From CAYSQW01 sp964433135 (GTDB lineage: Bacteria > Acidobacteriota > Aminicenantia > Aminicenantales > Aminicenantaceae): a DNA stretch of 46,536 nt. This document shows positions 1 through 8,871 of this stretch, piece by piece (the first letter of the stretch is position 1; every line of letters begins with the position of its first letter). Made by a program: the position numbers and the translations under genes. The notes beneath the pieces are model-generated. The model made no database searches. It saw nothing but the letters and a program-made list of their open reading frames with translations, and was not told the origin of the DNA. The stretch lies in NCBI GenBank assembly GCA_964433135.1, contig CAYSQW010000023.1, forward strand, positions 1-46,536, given 5' to 3'.

Positions 1-6
1 TGAACC

Positions 7-345
7 ATGAAAAATATGGATTTTTATGCTCTGCATTCCGATGTATGCAAGACTCTCGCCAATCCCAAGCGACAGATGATCCTCGATCAGCTGAGAGAGC
101 GGGAGATGACGGTTAATGAATTGGTCGATCTGACCGGAATCACGCAGGCGAATCTTTCCCAGCATCTGGCGATCCTGCGTTCCAAGGGGATTGTGTCCAC
201 ACGGCGTCAGGGTATCAACGTTTTTTATTCCATCGCCGATCCCAAGATCATCAAGGCATTCGATCTGATCAGCGATATGATTAAAGATACTTTGAAATCT
301 CAGACGGAAACTGTCAAATCCGCGATCAGGCCGGGAGAAGAATAA
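7..345 (+). CDS. ArsR-family winged-helix transcriptional regulator
   Basis: A 112-residue protein with the ArsR/SmtB-type winged helix-turn-helix. Residues 10-95 hold the pattern 'KTLANPKRQMILDQL', then a recognition helix around 'TQANLSQHLAILRSKG' and a wing around 'TRRQGINVFYSI'. Such proteins are small dimeric DNA-binding repressors. No obvious Cys-rich metal site (for example ELCVCDL) is present, so a metal-sensing role is not supported and the ligand is unknown. The gene starts seven bases into the window, so its ribosome site is barely visible; a TGA at 1-3 could be the stop of an upstream gene in an operon. It converges on the POT transporter gene, and a terminator overlaps its stop codon. 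Confidence 0.85.
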   Translation: MKNMDFYALHSDVCKTLANPKRQMILDQLREREMTVNELVDLTGITQANLSQHLAILRSKGIVSTRRQGINVFYSIADPKIIKAFDLISDMIKDTLKSQTETVKSAIRPGEE

Positions 346-357
346 TCCCGGCTTTTT
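330..357 (+). terminator. Intrinsic terminator of the ArsR-type gene
   Basis: A 7-bp stem GCCGGGA (330-336) / TCCCGGC (346-352) with a 9-nt loop is followed directly by TTTTT (353-357). The TAA stop codon of the regulator lies in the loop. On the other strand the stem is not followed by a T-run, so it should act on plus-strand transcription only. Confidence 0.75.
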
Positions 358-373
358 CCCCGGAAGATCCGCT

Positions 374-1879
374 TCATCCCTTCGAGCTCAGACTCAGCCA
401 GGTCCCTCCTCCTCCAAGCCCCAGCATGATCAACGCCTGAATGAAAGTTTTCCATTGAATCTGCGGATCGAAAAAGAGAGACGCCGACAGAAAATATATT
501 CCCACGACCGCGATGAAGATATAGATGCCCAGCATGACTTTCCAGGCTTTTCGGTTGGCTTTGGGGGTATCGTCCGCAAAAACACGGTTATACCACAACA
601 TCCCGACCAGGCAGAGCACTCCGATCCCGGCAAATATCAGCCAAAACAACCTGACCTGGCTAACGACCTGCGGTGAAAGCGCCGCCCCCCGTAATACGGA
701 CTCTTCCGGAGGCGCCGCCGGTCGCAGGATTTTTTCATACAGGGTTCCCCCCAAGTTGCTGCCCACCAGACTTCCGATCACACCGTAGAGAAAAGCATAG
801 CCCATATATACCGCTACTTTATCTTTCGGGGCCACGATACCGACATAGCTGTAGTACTTGGGATGAGCCGTCATCTCCCCGATCGACCAGACGGCGATCG
901 CCAGGATAAACATCCACGGATTGTGAGTCAGAGCCAACACCAAGAAACAAGCGGTTCCTATGATGATACCGGCGCACATAACGGGAAGCGGTTTCAGGTT
1001 CTTGACCAGACGACTGATAAAAACCACCAGTAGTATGATGGTTGCGGCATTGATGATGGTAACGAATTCGGCATCAAACGCGAAATTTCTCAGAAACGGC
1101 ACCTTCTGCATGAATGCATCCACGGGAGCACGATGGATAAAGTCTCTCAAATACCACATAACGGATCCGAAAGTCTGGAAATAAAGAATCCAGAAGCAGG
1201 AGTAGATCACGATCATCAACATGAAACGTGAGTCCCGCAACACCAGCATAGCTTCAGTCAGAACCTGTTTCATCGCCTTGGTATTCTCCGGCCTCTCGGG
1301 ATCTTTGTACAGGAAAGCCGCCGGCAGCATCATCATAAAACACCAGGCGGCGGAAGAGAAAAACACATATTTCCAGCTGAAGCCCTTGATCCAAGAGATG
1401 AAAAACGGAGCCAGAAAAGCCCCCAGGTTGATGCTCCAGTAATACACGCCGAATCCGAAACCGCTGTTTTCTTTCGTGGTCGTTCTCGCCACGGTTCCGG
1501 ATATGATCGGTTTGAACAACCCGCTCCCCGTTGCCATGATCAGCAGGAATAGAAAAATAAGCCCGTATGTCGTAACGTTCCCGGCTAGAAAATACCCCAT
1601 GGTGAGTAGGGAGAAAGCCACCAGCAGCATCTTGCGATAACCCAATCGTTCGGCGAGCGCCCCTCCGATGATCGGCATGACATAGGTGACGGCATAAACA
1701 AGGCCTTGAAGAAATCCGACGGATTGTTCGTCAAAATTGAGTTCCTTGACCAGATAAATGGCCAGGACGGCGTTCAAACCGTAATAAGCTCCCCGTTCGA
1801 ACAGTTCCATGATGTTCGCAACCCAGAAAGTCCCGGGAAACGACATCAGCAAATTTTTCCTGGCTTGTTCTTCAGCCAT
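374..1879 (-). CDS. POT/PTR2-family proton-coupled oligopeptide transporter (MFS)
   Basis: A 501-residue polytopic membrane protein of the major facilitator superfamily. The N-terminus carries the POT-family ExxER motif (ELFERGAYYG, about residues 25-34), which in characterised members couples proton binding to peptide transport. The family signature around 'YYWSINLGAF' lies near residue 147. Hydrophobic helices run to the C-terminus, consistent with about 12-14 membrane segments. The likely role is uptake of di- or tripeptides driven by the proton gradient, but the substrate cannot be read from sequence. The start is supported by AGGGAGGG about 7 nt upstream. It lies 83 nt downstream of the DHOD-like gene on the same strand. 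Confidence 0.85.
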   Translation of the reverse strand: MAEEQARKNLLMSFPGTFWVANIMELFERGAYYGLNAVLAIYLVKELNFDEQSVGFLQGLVYAVTYVMPIIGGALAERLGYRKMLLVAFSLLTMGYFLAGNVTTYGLIFLFLLIMATGSGLFKPIISGTVARTTTKENSGFGFGVYYWSINLGAFLAPFFISWIKGFSWKYVFFSSAAWCFMMMLPAAFLYKDPERPENTKAMKQVLTEAMLVLRDSRFMLMIVIYSCFWILYFQTFGSVMWYLRDFIHRAPVDAFMQKVPFLRNFAFDAEFVTIINAATIILLVVFISRLVKNLKPLPVMCAGIIIGTACFLVLALTHNPWMFILAIAVWSIGEMTAHPKYYSYVGIVAPKDKVAVYMGYAFLYGVIGSLVGSNLGGTLYEKILRPAAPPEESVLRGAALSPQVVSQVRLFWLIFAGIGVLCLVGMLWYNRVFADDTPKANRKAWKVMLGIYIFIAVVGIYFLSASLFFDPQIQWKTFIQALIMLGLGGGGTWLSLSSKG

Positions 1880-1962
1880 CGCGATATCCCTCCCTCAATG
1901 CACCCTTTCCGCTTATCAACGCGGTTCTCCCGGGTTTCCCCTCCCGGGGGGGTATCTCCGAT

Positions 1963-2961
1963 CTAATCCCCGTTCAAATGAGAAATCGTTTTCAGGTACT
2001 GTGATCTCATATAGGAGCCGGCTTCTCCCAGATCCCGCTTTATCAATTCCTGCTGCTTGAATGACAGTTCCCCTCTGAATTCATCCAGCCCTGAGTATCC
2101 GCGTTCTTCCATCCAAGCCTCAATCTCACGCAGCAGATTGCGAATCTCGCCCAAGCCTTTTTTATAAAAAAGCGTGCAGACCTGAGCCGCCGATGCTCCC
2201 GCCAAGATCTGCTTTACGACATCCAGACCCTGTTCGATGCCCCCCGACGCCGCCAGCGGACAATCCACCCGGCCGGAAATCAGCGCGATCCATTTCAAAA
2301 CCTGATAGAAATTTCCCTTTCCGATCCGGTTTTTCGTTTTCAACGATTTGATGTCGATATCGGGCTCGAGAAACCAATTGAAAAAAACAATCGCGTCACA
2401 TCCATGATCGGCCAGCCTCTTCGACAGGTATGCGAGCGAGGTAAATTCCGAAGTCATCTTCATGGACACGGGAATCGAAATACCCTGCTTGACCTTCTTC
2501 AGCACTTCGATATGACCTTCCTCAATCTCGGCGGACGAAACATCCGGATTCAACGGAAGAGTGTATAGGTTCAACTCCAAAGCATCCGCTCCGGCGTCCT
2601 GCAGTTGTCGCGCGAAACGCGTCCAGAGTTTCGTTGTCTGACAGTTGATGCTGGCGATAATGGGTATCTCCACCTCCTGCTTGGCTTGTCGGATCATTTC
2701 GACCATTCTGCGGGGAGCATATTCAAGCAGACCTCCGCTGCGCATATAATCCAAGGCCTCCGGATAGGCGGTATAATCCTCAAGCGGGATATCGGACTCC
2801 AAAATAAACTGCTCTTCAAATATCGACTTGAGAACCACGGCGCCCGCACCCGCTTCCGCACATTTCTTCACTCCCTCAAGATCCCGTGTCAGATCACTGC
2901 TGGAAACGATAATCGGATTTTTCAAGCTCAAACCCATATAAGAAGTCGTTAAATCCACCAT
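1963..2961 (-). CDS. Dihydroorotate dehydrogenase-like FMN protein
   Basis: A 332-residue TIM-barrel flavoprotein related to class 1 dihydroorotate dehydrogenases. Visible elements are the N-terminal strand 'GLSLKNPIIVSSSDLT', the FMN-contacting lysine region 'SMKMTSEFTSL' and the phosphate-binding 'AASGGIEQGLDV' near the C-terminus. The classical N-x-S/C-x-PN active-site segment is replaced by 'NLYTLPLNPD', so true PyrD activity is doubtful; annotators usually call this subgroup DHOD-like. No other pyrimidine gene lies nearby. The ATG is preceded by AAGGAGAATGAA, a strong ribosome site. It could share a transcript with the POT transporter downstream. Its actual substrate is unknown. Confidence 0.75.
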   Translation of the reverse strand: MVDLTTSYMGLSLKNPIIVSSSDLTRDLEGVKKCAEAGAGAVVLKSIFEEQFILESDIPLEDYTAYPEALDYMRSGGLLEYAPRRMVEMIRQAKQEVEIPIIASINCQTTKLWTRFARQLQDAGADALELNLYTLPLNPDVSSAEIEEGHIEVLKKVKQGISIPVSMKMTSEFTSLAYLSKRLADHGCDAIVFFNWFLEPDIDIKSLKTKNRIGKGNFYQVLKWIALISGRVDCPLAASGGIEQGLDVVKQILAGASAAQVCTLFYKKGLGEIRNLLREIEAWMEERGYSGLDEFRGELSFKQQELIKRDLGEAGSYMRSQYLKTISHLNGD

Positions 2962-3044
2962 TTCATTCTCCTTTCATTGACATGTTTTCTCTACCTTCGC
3001 ATCCCGCTTGCATCCACCTGCCGGGACAGCGGAGACACCTCGGA

Positions 3045-6000
3045 TCAGCGGATCGCGCTATCGATCAAACCGGGGATCAGCAACACCGGTACTCCCGTAA
3101 GCTCCAACGCTTCGTTGAGCTCGGGGAGTGAATCCGCCAGAAATGTATTGACCACGTCCATCTCCTCCGAAAAGCCGTTTCTCAGTTCTCCGTAGTAGGT
3201 TTTCTGAGCTTTGGTAGGCGCGGCATTCACCTCATCGAGCGAACCGAAAAAGGAGCGAATCTTATCCATCAGACGCGCCCCCCGATCTCGATCCAACGGA
3301 TCCGAGGAACGGACAAGCCGCGATAGAAGGCTTTGGATCTTTTCCAGATACACATCAATCACGTCCAGACTTTCAACCGAAACATCATCACGCATGTTCT
3401 GGAGAGATTTTCTGCGCTCTTCCAGTTGTGATTTCACACTATCGAGTGCGCGAAGAGCATCATTTCCGATGGAGATCATCTCAGTCAAAACCTTTTCCGC
3501 TTCATACTTTTCTACCAGGTCTTCCCTGGAAACATCCACCGTAGGATCCATTTGGACTTGAAGCGGCTTTTCAAAAGTTTTTCCGTCGACCGTCAGGCGG
3601 ATGCTGTAGGCGTCCGGAAGCACCTGCGGTCCGCGCCCGGCGGACCTCTCTTCGGGCTCATCCGATTTTCGTTTTCGCGGTCCTTCCACACGGAGATCCC
3701 AGGACGTTCGATTCAAACCTCTTTCCCTGGGAATATCACGTATGGTCCGTATGATTACTCTGTTGGAATCCAAGACCTCGATCTTGATGTCGGCATCATG
3801 GCTTGTCTGATCGAGATAATACGTGATCAAGGCTCCATAGGGAGGATTAGGGGCTTGAAAAAGTTTATTGCCGATCCCATATCGGGTGGCGAGCATGGAA
3901 TGGCGAAATGCCGGCCTGAAGGTAAACAGATATGCGCTGTCCGTCAGGTTTTCTTCAGACAGCTCCTGCAGCGCGGAGATATTATCGAATATCCAAATCC
4001 CCCGTCCATGGGTTCCCAGGATCAAATCATTATCCCGCGGATGAACGAGGATGTCATGAACCGCAACAGAGGGAAGATTTTCCATATGGAGCGGTAACCA
4101 TTCCTCTCCTCTTGTCAAGGACACGTAAAGTCCCAACTCGGTCCCCACATAGATGACGTTTGGGTTTCTCGGATCCTCACGGACGACCCAAATATACCCT
4201 TCTTCGGGGAGATTCCCTGTAATATCCGTCCATGAACGTCCAAAATCCGTGGTCAGATAAATATATGGCTTAAAATCATCCCAGCCATGGCGATCGAACG
4301 CACAATAGGCCATTCCCGCCGATGACCGGGAGGGTTCTACATGAGAAACCGGTGAATGATCGGGAATTCCCGGGATGGCGCCGACGACATTCCTCCAGAC
4401 CCCTCCCCCGTCCATGGTGACATTCAGATTGCCGTCATCGGTTCCCGCCCAGAGGACACCCGGCTGGACCGGAGATTCGGCTAAGCTGATGATCGTACAG
4501 TGGTATTCGGCGGTCGTGTTTTCGGTCCAGACCGGCCCGCCGGCCGTCATCTGCTTTCCGGGATCGTCGGTGGTCAGATCATCGCTGATCTTTTCCCAGG
4601 ACATACCGAAATCCGTGGATTTAAAGACCACGTTCGCAGCGAAATAGACCGTATTATCATCATGCGGGCAGGGAATGATGGGAGCATTCCAATGGAAGCG
4701 GTAGGGCAGCAGAGATGCCGGCCCCCCGCCCGCACCGTAAGGTTGAGGACTGACCGACTGCTGTTCCCGTGTCCGCATATCCGTGCGGACGATGCGGCCT
4801 CCCTGGGATTCCGTCAAAAACAGTTCCGGATCCTCCGGATGGGCTACGATATAAAAACCGTCGCCGAAGCTGATCATCCTCCAGTCGTCATTCATGATCC
4901 CAAACGGTTCCCGGGTACGGCTGGGCCCGAACCAGGTTCCATTATCCTGCAGGCCGCCTCCAGTATAATAGAAAGGCAATCGGTTGTCGGCATAGATCTG
5001 ATAAAACTGACCCAGGGGGAAATTGTTCACATTCTCCCATGTTTTCCCCCTGTCGGTGGAGACGGCGATGCCTCCGTCCTGTCCCTGCCACATCCTTTGC
5101 GGATTCTCAGGATCGATCCACAGGCTGTGAAAATCGACATGCGTCGAATCCGATATACGCTCAAAATCCTTTCCCGCGTTCAATGACACGAAAAGCCTTG
5201 ACGCCGCGGCATAAACGACATTGGCATCCCGGGGATCAATCCGCACATCCGCATAATAAAATCCCCGCGACACGATATCCCTTCGTTCGGACATCTGCCG
5301 GAAATGATCCCCTTTATCCTCCGAACGAAACAAAGTCCCCTCATTCGATTCCGCAATCACATAAACCACATCCGGATTACTGGGCGCGACCTTGACTCCG
5401 ATACGTCCCATTAATTTAGGGAGACCTACCGTAAGCTTTTTCCAGCTGCGTCCCCCATCGACCGATCGAAAGACACCGCCTTTTTCATCTCCGCTGGTAA
5501 AAGTCCATGGTTTGCGTTCGAAATGCCAGAAGGCGGCATAGATAATATTCGGATTCTCGGGATTGATATCCATATCGGACACACCATGATGATTATCCAA
5601 AAAACAAACCCGGCTCCAGCTCTCACCTCGATCATCGCTCCGATAGACTCCCCGCTCATCGTTGGGACCGTAAATATGACCGAGAGCTCCGACGTAAACA
5701 ACCGCCGGATTTTTGGGGTCGATCACGATTCGTGATATATACCGCGTTTCTTCCAATCCTAGGTGAGACCAGCTGTTTCCCCCATCGGTCGATCTGTATA
5801 CCCCGTTCCCGAAGGAAACGCTGTTGCGGACATTGGATTCTCCGGTTCCCACATAAATAACGTCCGGATTACCGGGTTCCAGGACCATGTCCCCTATGGA
5901 AGCGACGGGTTGATCGTCGAAGATGGATTCCCAGGTCACTCCACCGTTGACGGTCTTCCAAACTCCTCCCGAAGCGGATCCTACATAGACGATATTCGGA

Positions 6001-6203
6001 TTTCCGGGAATTCCTTCGATATCCGCCACCCGGCCGGACATATTGGCGGGACCGATGTTCCGCCATTTCAGCTTATCGAACAGATCCGCCGTTATCGCAG
6101 ACTCTTCCTGTATTCCGTTTTCCCCAGCGGCAAGGTCACGGGATCCGGGAAGCAAACACGCTAGACTCACAATGATCATTATGGTAAAAAGGCGGATTTT
6201 CAT
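3045..6203 (-). CDS. Secreted sortilin/VPS10-like Asp-box beta-propeller protein
   Basis: A 1052-residue exported protein with a Sec signal peptide (residues 1-25, ending near 'RDLAAGENG'). Roughly the first 720 residues consist of Asp-box (BNR) hairpins of the type S/T-x-D-x-G-x-x-W, such as 'STDGGNSW', 'SDDRGESW', 'SVDGGRSW', 'STDRGKTW', 'STDFGMSW' and 'TTDFGRSW'. These build the large VPS10/sortilin-type or xyloglucanase-like propeller. The C-terminal 300 residues hold a beta-rich segment and then a helical region rich in charged residues. The family is often annotated as glycosyl hydrolase, but no catalytic acid pair can be recognised here and peptide or glycan binding is equally possible. 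The ATG has the very strong ribosome site AGGAGGAGG, and a good promoter lies at 6257-6285. Confidence 0.8.
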   Translation of the reverse strand: MKIRLFTIMIIVSLACLLPGSRDLAAGENGIQEESAITADLFDKLKWRNIGPANMSGRVADIEGIPGNPNIVYVGSASGGVWKTVNGGVTWESIFDDQPVASIGDMVLEPGNPDVIYVGTGESNVRNSVSFGNGVYRSTDGGNSWSHLGLEETRYISRIVIDPKNPAVVYVGALGHIYGPNDERGVYRSDDRGESWSRVCFLDNHHGVSDMDINPENPNIIYAAFWHFERKPWTFTSGDEKGGVFRSVDGGRSWKKLTVGLPKLMGRIGVKVAPSNPDVVYVIAESNEGTLFRSEDKGDHFRQMSERRDIVSRGFYYADVRIDPRDANVVYAAASRLFVSLNAGKDFERISDSTHVDFHSLWIDPENPQRMWQGQDGGIAVSTDRGKTWENVNNFPLGQFYQIYADNRLPFYYTGGGLQDNGTWFGPSRTREPFGIMNDDWRMISFGDGFYIVAHPEDPELFLTESQGGRIVRTDMRTREQQSVSPQPYGAGGGPASLLPYRFHWNAPIIPCPHDDNTVYFAANVVFKSTDFGMSWEKISDDLTTDDPGKQMTAGGPVWTENTTAEYHCTIISLAESPVQPGVLWAGTDDGNLNVTMDGGGVWRNVVGAIPGIPDHSPVSHVEPSRSSAGMAYCAFDRHGWDDFKPYIYLTTDFGRSWTDITGNLPEEGYIWVVREDPRNPNVIYVGTELGLYVSLTRGEEWLPLHMENLPSVAVHDILVHPRDNDLILGTHGRGIWIFDNISALQELSEENLTDSAYLFTFRPAFRHSMLATRYGIGNKLFQAPNPPYGALITYYLDQTSHDADIKIEVLDSNRVIIRTIRDIPRERGLNRTSWDLRVEGPRKRKSDEPEERSAGRGPQVLPDAYSIRLTVDGKTFEKPLQVQMDPTVDVSREDLVEKYEAEKVLTEMISIGNDALRALDSVKSQLEERRKSLQNMRDDVSVESLDVIDVYLEKIQSLLSRLVRSSDPLDRDRGARLMDKIRSFFGSLDEVNAAPTKAQKTYYGELRNGFSEEMDVVNTFLADSLPELNEALELTGVPVLLIPGLIDSAIR

Positions 6204-6256
6204 GCGATCCTCCTCCTGGAATTAAAGAAAAACTCAACCTCAAAAAAGATAAAAAG

Positions 6257-6285
6257 ATGATACCCCAGAACAGTTAAAAGTTCAA
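6257..6285 (-). promoter_or_regulatory. Predicted sigma70-type promoter of the Asp-box propeller gene
   Basis: On the minus strand, TTGAAC (6280-6285) is followed after 17 bp by TATCAT (6257-6262), a 5/6 match to the -10 consensus. Transcription would begin near 6250, giving a T-rich leader of about 45 nt before the ATG at 6203. Found by eye; not tested. Confidence 0.5.
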
Positions 6286-6377
6286 ATTCATTCTCTCCCT
6301 TATCTCTCGGCTTGTTTATACGGAAAACCATGGATTTCGATCCCCTTATTCCTAAGACGGAGAACGAACCTTTGCGT

Positions 6378-7541
6378 TTACTCACACACGCTCTTCCGTT
6401 TCCGAAATGCCGCCTGGATCATGGGCGGAGTGATAAGCGTGGTCAGGAGGGACATGCCGAGGACGACGGAGTATATTTCCTGAGAAATGGTATGCAGCGA
6501 AAGCCCGATCAAACCGACGATGATACCGACCTCTCCCCGGGGGGTCATACAGATTCCGGTTTGAATCCCGGTCGTCCAATCTTCCCGGCGGCAGGCTATG
6601 ATCGATCCCAGCATCTTGCTGATGACGGCGACGATGGTGATGACGATCATCAACACCAAAATGGAAGGACGAGCAAAAGCCCGTGGATTGAGATGCGCTC
6701 CCATCATCACAAAAAAGAACGGCAGGAGAAACTCATTGACGTATTTCACTTTGTCTTCCAACCCGTAGACTCCGGCCAATTCATCGATGACGATTCCCGC
6801 CATGAACGATCCGATGATCGCGGCCAAGCCGATCACGTCTGCCAATTCGGCTAATCCCAGGCATAAAATCACGGAGATCACAAAAGGTCCTTCAGGAATG
6901 TTCAGGCGCATGATCCATTTACTGGTTCGCCTGGCCAATTTCGGACCCCACCATGTCAGAAAACCTACAAAAGCCAGGGACTCGAAAACCAGCATAACAA
7001 ACTCGGCTATATTGACTTTTCCGCTTGCCAATCCTTTCACCAGAGCCAGGATGATCAGAGCCAATATATCATCGAGCACCGCGGCTCCCAGCACGATACA
7101 GGCCACCCTATGCTTGATGAGGCCCATATCCTGAAGTACTTTCACCGATATCCCGACGCTGGTGGCAAGAATCGCCGTCGCCACGAACAAGCTGGCGATC
7201 ATGTCCTGTCCCATCAACAGCATCACCAACAATCCCATGACCAGAGGAAACAAAACCCCCAGAATACCGACAAGCACCGCCGTCCGCCCCACGGCCAGCA
7301 GATCTTTAACCCTGATTTCCAGACCTACATGGAACATGAGAAAGATCACTCCGATTTCGGCAAAAGACATCAGCACATGGTTTGAAGAATCGATGAGCCC
7401 CAACACGTGACTCCCAAGAAGGATGCCGGCGACCAACTCTCCGATCAGTGCCGGCATTTTCAACCGGACAAATATTTCCCCCATGATCTTGGCCGACGCA
7501 AAAATGATGAAAAAATAAAATAGCAGGTTTCCGTTTTCCAC
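6378..7541 (-). CDS. CPA2-family cation:proton antiporter (NapA/KefB-like transmembrane domain)
   Basis: About 387 residues of almost continuous hydrophobic helices with the fold of CPA2 sodium/potassium-proton antiporters. Family marks are 'MPALIGELVAGILLG' near the N-terminus, the Asp-Asp ion-binding pair in 'GAAVLDDILAL' (typical of electrogenic members such as NapA), 'GSFMAGIVIDEL' and 'TPRGEVGIIVGL'. There is no C-terminal TrkA-N/RCK domain. An ATG at 7643 would add 34 residues, but a putative promoter overlaps that start. The GTG at 7541 has GGAG seven bases upstream and begins just before the first helix, so it is preferred. It probably exchanges Na+ or K+ for H+ at the cytoplasmic membrane; the ion is not predictable. 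Confidence 0.85.
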   Translation of the reverse strand: MENGNLLFYFFIIFASAKIMGEIFVRLKMPALIGELVAGILLGSHVLGLIDSSNHVLMSFAEIGVIFLMFHVGLEIRVKDLLAVGRTAVLVGILGVLFPLVMGLLVMLLMGQDMIASLFVATAILATSVGISVKVLQDMGLIKHRVACIVLGAAVLDDILALIILALVKGLASGKVNIAEFVMLVFESLAFVGFLTWWGPKLARRTSKWIMRLNIPEGPFVISVILCLGLAELADVIGLAAIIGSFMAGIVIDELAGVYGLEDKVKYVNEFLLPFFFVMMGAHLNPRAFARPSILVLMIVITIVAVISKMLGSIIACRREDWTTGIQTGICMTPRGEVGIIVGLIGLSLHTISQEIYSVVLGMSLLTTLITPPMIQAAFRKRKSVCE

Positions 7542-7619
7542 TGTTCCGCTCCACTCTTCCGCATGATTCGAGCCGAACACGACACGGATCGTCGATATTC
7601 GAATCATCCCGAATAGTAA

Positions 7620-7648
7620 AAAATAATCGATAGCCCTCGCCAATGCAA
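7620..7648 (-). promoter_or_regulatory. Weak candidate promoter of the antiporter gene
   Basis: TTGCAT (7643-7648) and TATTTT (7620-7625) on the minus strand are separated by 17 bp. The -35 box is only a partial match. If used, transcription would start near 7613 and the upstream ATG at 7643 could not be translated, which agrees with the GTG start at 7541. Confidence 0.3.
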
Positions 7649-7713
7649 GTGTCTTTTCAGGATCATGAGAGGGGATGCCGGCCGGGATGCAATCCGGATT
7701 CCCGCAGCACGGC

Positions 7714-8499
7714 CTATGGAACCATTTCGAGCTGACGGGGAAAAGCCAGCATGATCTGAGGATTCCCTTGATATTCTTCCAAAAAACCGGACACGCGGAC
7801 CATCCTGCCCTCCAAGGTTTCCAAATCAGGAAAATCCATCACTCGTTTCAAGGATATTAACGCCGAAAAACGACCTTTCACATCCGAGAGAAAAACGAAC
7901 CGCCCTTGCGAACGGGTATGACATCGAAAGCGTATGGATGCCAATTCCCCCAAGTGGTTTTTCAGCTCATTCGGCGGCAGATCAGGATAGGGCGCCTGCA
8001 TTCGGAATCCGATGTTTTCCAGTCTCGCCAGATTCCGGGCGGCGATAAAACGCCGTCGATAATCCTTCCTGAATGGATATTTCAAAAACACAGCAGCAAA
8101 TCCTTCCCGAAGGATGAATTCATTGAACATCCGGTTGCCCCACCAGACATATGCCAGGATCCTGCCGTATTCATCCTCCCGCTCCCAATCCAATTCCAGA
8201 GAGACCCGTTCCCGGAACAAATGATAATAGGCAAACCGTTTGGCGAGAAAAGCCCTGTACCTGACATCTTCGCGCTCATCGTCCATCTCCGGCGTATCGA
8301 TTCCGATAAGCCTGACTTTTTGTTCGCCGCCGGACGGCAATTTCACCCGCAGAGTATCGCCGTCGTATACGGCGGTGACCACGCCCTTGAGAACAGGATC
8401 CGTCCTTGGGAAAGACGATCCGCCGCCTGCAAGGAAAAGAACGAGCCCTCCCGATAAAAGCCATCGGAACCGCTTCCATGAGGGTGAAACACTATTCAT
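7714..8499 (-). CDS. Exported thermonuclease-like (SNase domain) protein
   Basis: A 261-residue protein with an N-terminal hydrophobic signal or anchor segment (about residues 10-27) and a staphylococcal-nuclease OB-fold domain (about 38-170). The three catalytic positions of SNase can be matched: Arg in 'KVRLIGIDTPE', the Glu of that TPE, and Arg in 'DEYGRILAYVW'. The domain should cleave DNA or RNA with calcium in the cell envelope or outside. About 90 residues follow ('HLGELASIRFRCHTRSQG...'), resembling a second OB-type region for binding. The start is supported by GGGGGC six bases upstream. The gene stands alone between the antiporter and the tRNA. Confidence 0.8.
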   Translation of the reverse strand: MNSVSPSWKRFRWLLSGGLVLFLAGGGSSFPRTDPVLKGVVTAVYDGDTLRVKLPSGGEQKVRLIGIDTPEMDDEREDVRYRAFLAKRFAYYHLFRERVSLELDWEREDEYGRILAYVWWGNRMFNEFILREGFAAVFLKYPFRKDYRRRFIAARNLARLENIGFRMQAPYPDLPPNELKNHLGELASIRFRCHTRSQGRFVFLSDVKGRFSALISLKRVMDFPDLETLEGRMVRVSGFLEEYQGNPQIMLAFPRQLEMVP

Positions 8500-8645
8500 T
8501 ATTTGCCCCCTATACGGAAGCGTTCAAGAATCCCAACCCATGGACTCGAAAGAAGAAAAGGGGACCTGATGGGTGATGAATCGGAGAAACGATAACCGGA
8601 AACGATGGTTCTGGCCGGAATCATCTTATTCTCGATAAAAAGGAT

Positions 8646-8721
8646 TGGCGCGCCTGGCAGGATTCGAACCTGCGACTTCTGGTTCCGGAGACCAGCGCTC
8701 TATCCACTGAGCTACAGGCGC
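8646..8721 (-). tRNA. tRNA-Arg (anticodon CCG), CCA encoded
   Basis: Reading the minus strand, a complete cloverleaf of 76 nt is visible. The acceptor stem is GCGCCTG / CAGGCGC, followed by discriminator G and encoded CCA. The D arm is in 'TAGCTCAGTGGATAGAGC'. The anticodon stem CTGGT/ACCAG encloses the loop CTCCGGA, with anticodon CCG reading CGG. The T arm carries GGTTCGAATCC. Encoded CCA at the 3' end is seen directly. It is a single-gene unit with a likely promoter at 8764-8792. Confidence 0.97.
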
Positions 8722-8763
8722 GGCTTAAGACACGATCGATGAATACGCCGTCACGCCGGAGCT

Positions 8764-8792
8764 AGTGTAGCAGATTTCATATATTATTCCAA
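8764..8792 (-). promoter_or_regulatory. Candidate promoter of the tRNA-Arg gene
   Basis: On the minus strand, TTGGAA (8787-8792) and TACACT (8764-8769) are 17 bp apart, about 35-40 nt upstream of the mature tRNA 5' end. Both boxes match consensus at four of six positions. Confidence 0.4.
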
Positions 8793-8871
8793 TGCTTTAT
8801 ATGACTTGAAATACGGCTCTCTTTTATCGGAACCGGACATTCAGCCGGGCCGATTCAGGGAGAGGAAGCCG

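Noticed and set aside
1928..1950. CCCGGG inverted repeat between the DHOD-like and POT genes as a terminator
   Set aside because: No T-run follows on either strand.
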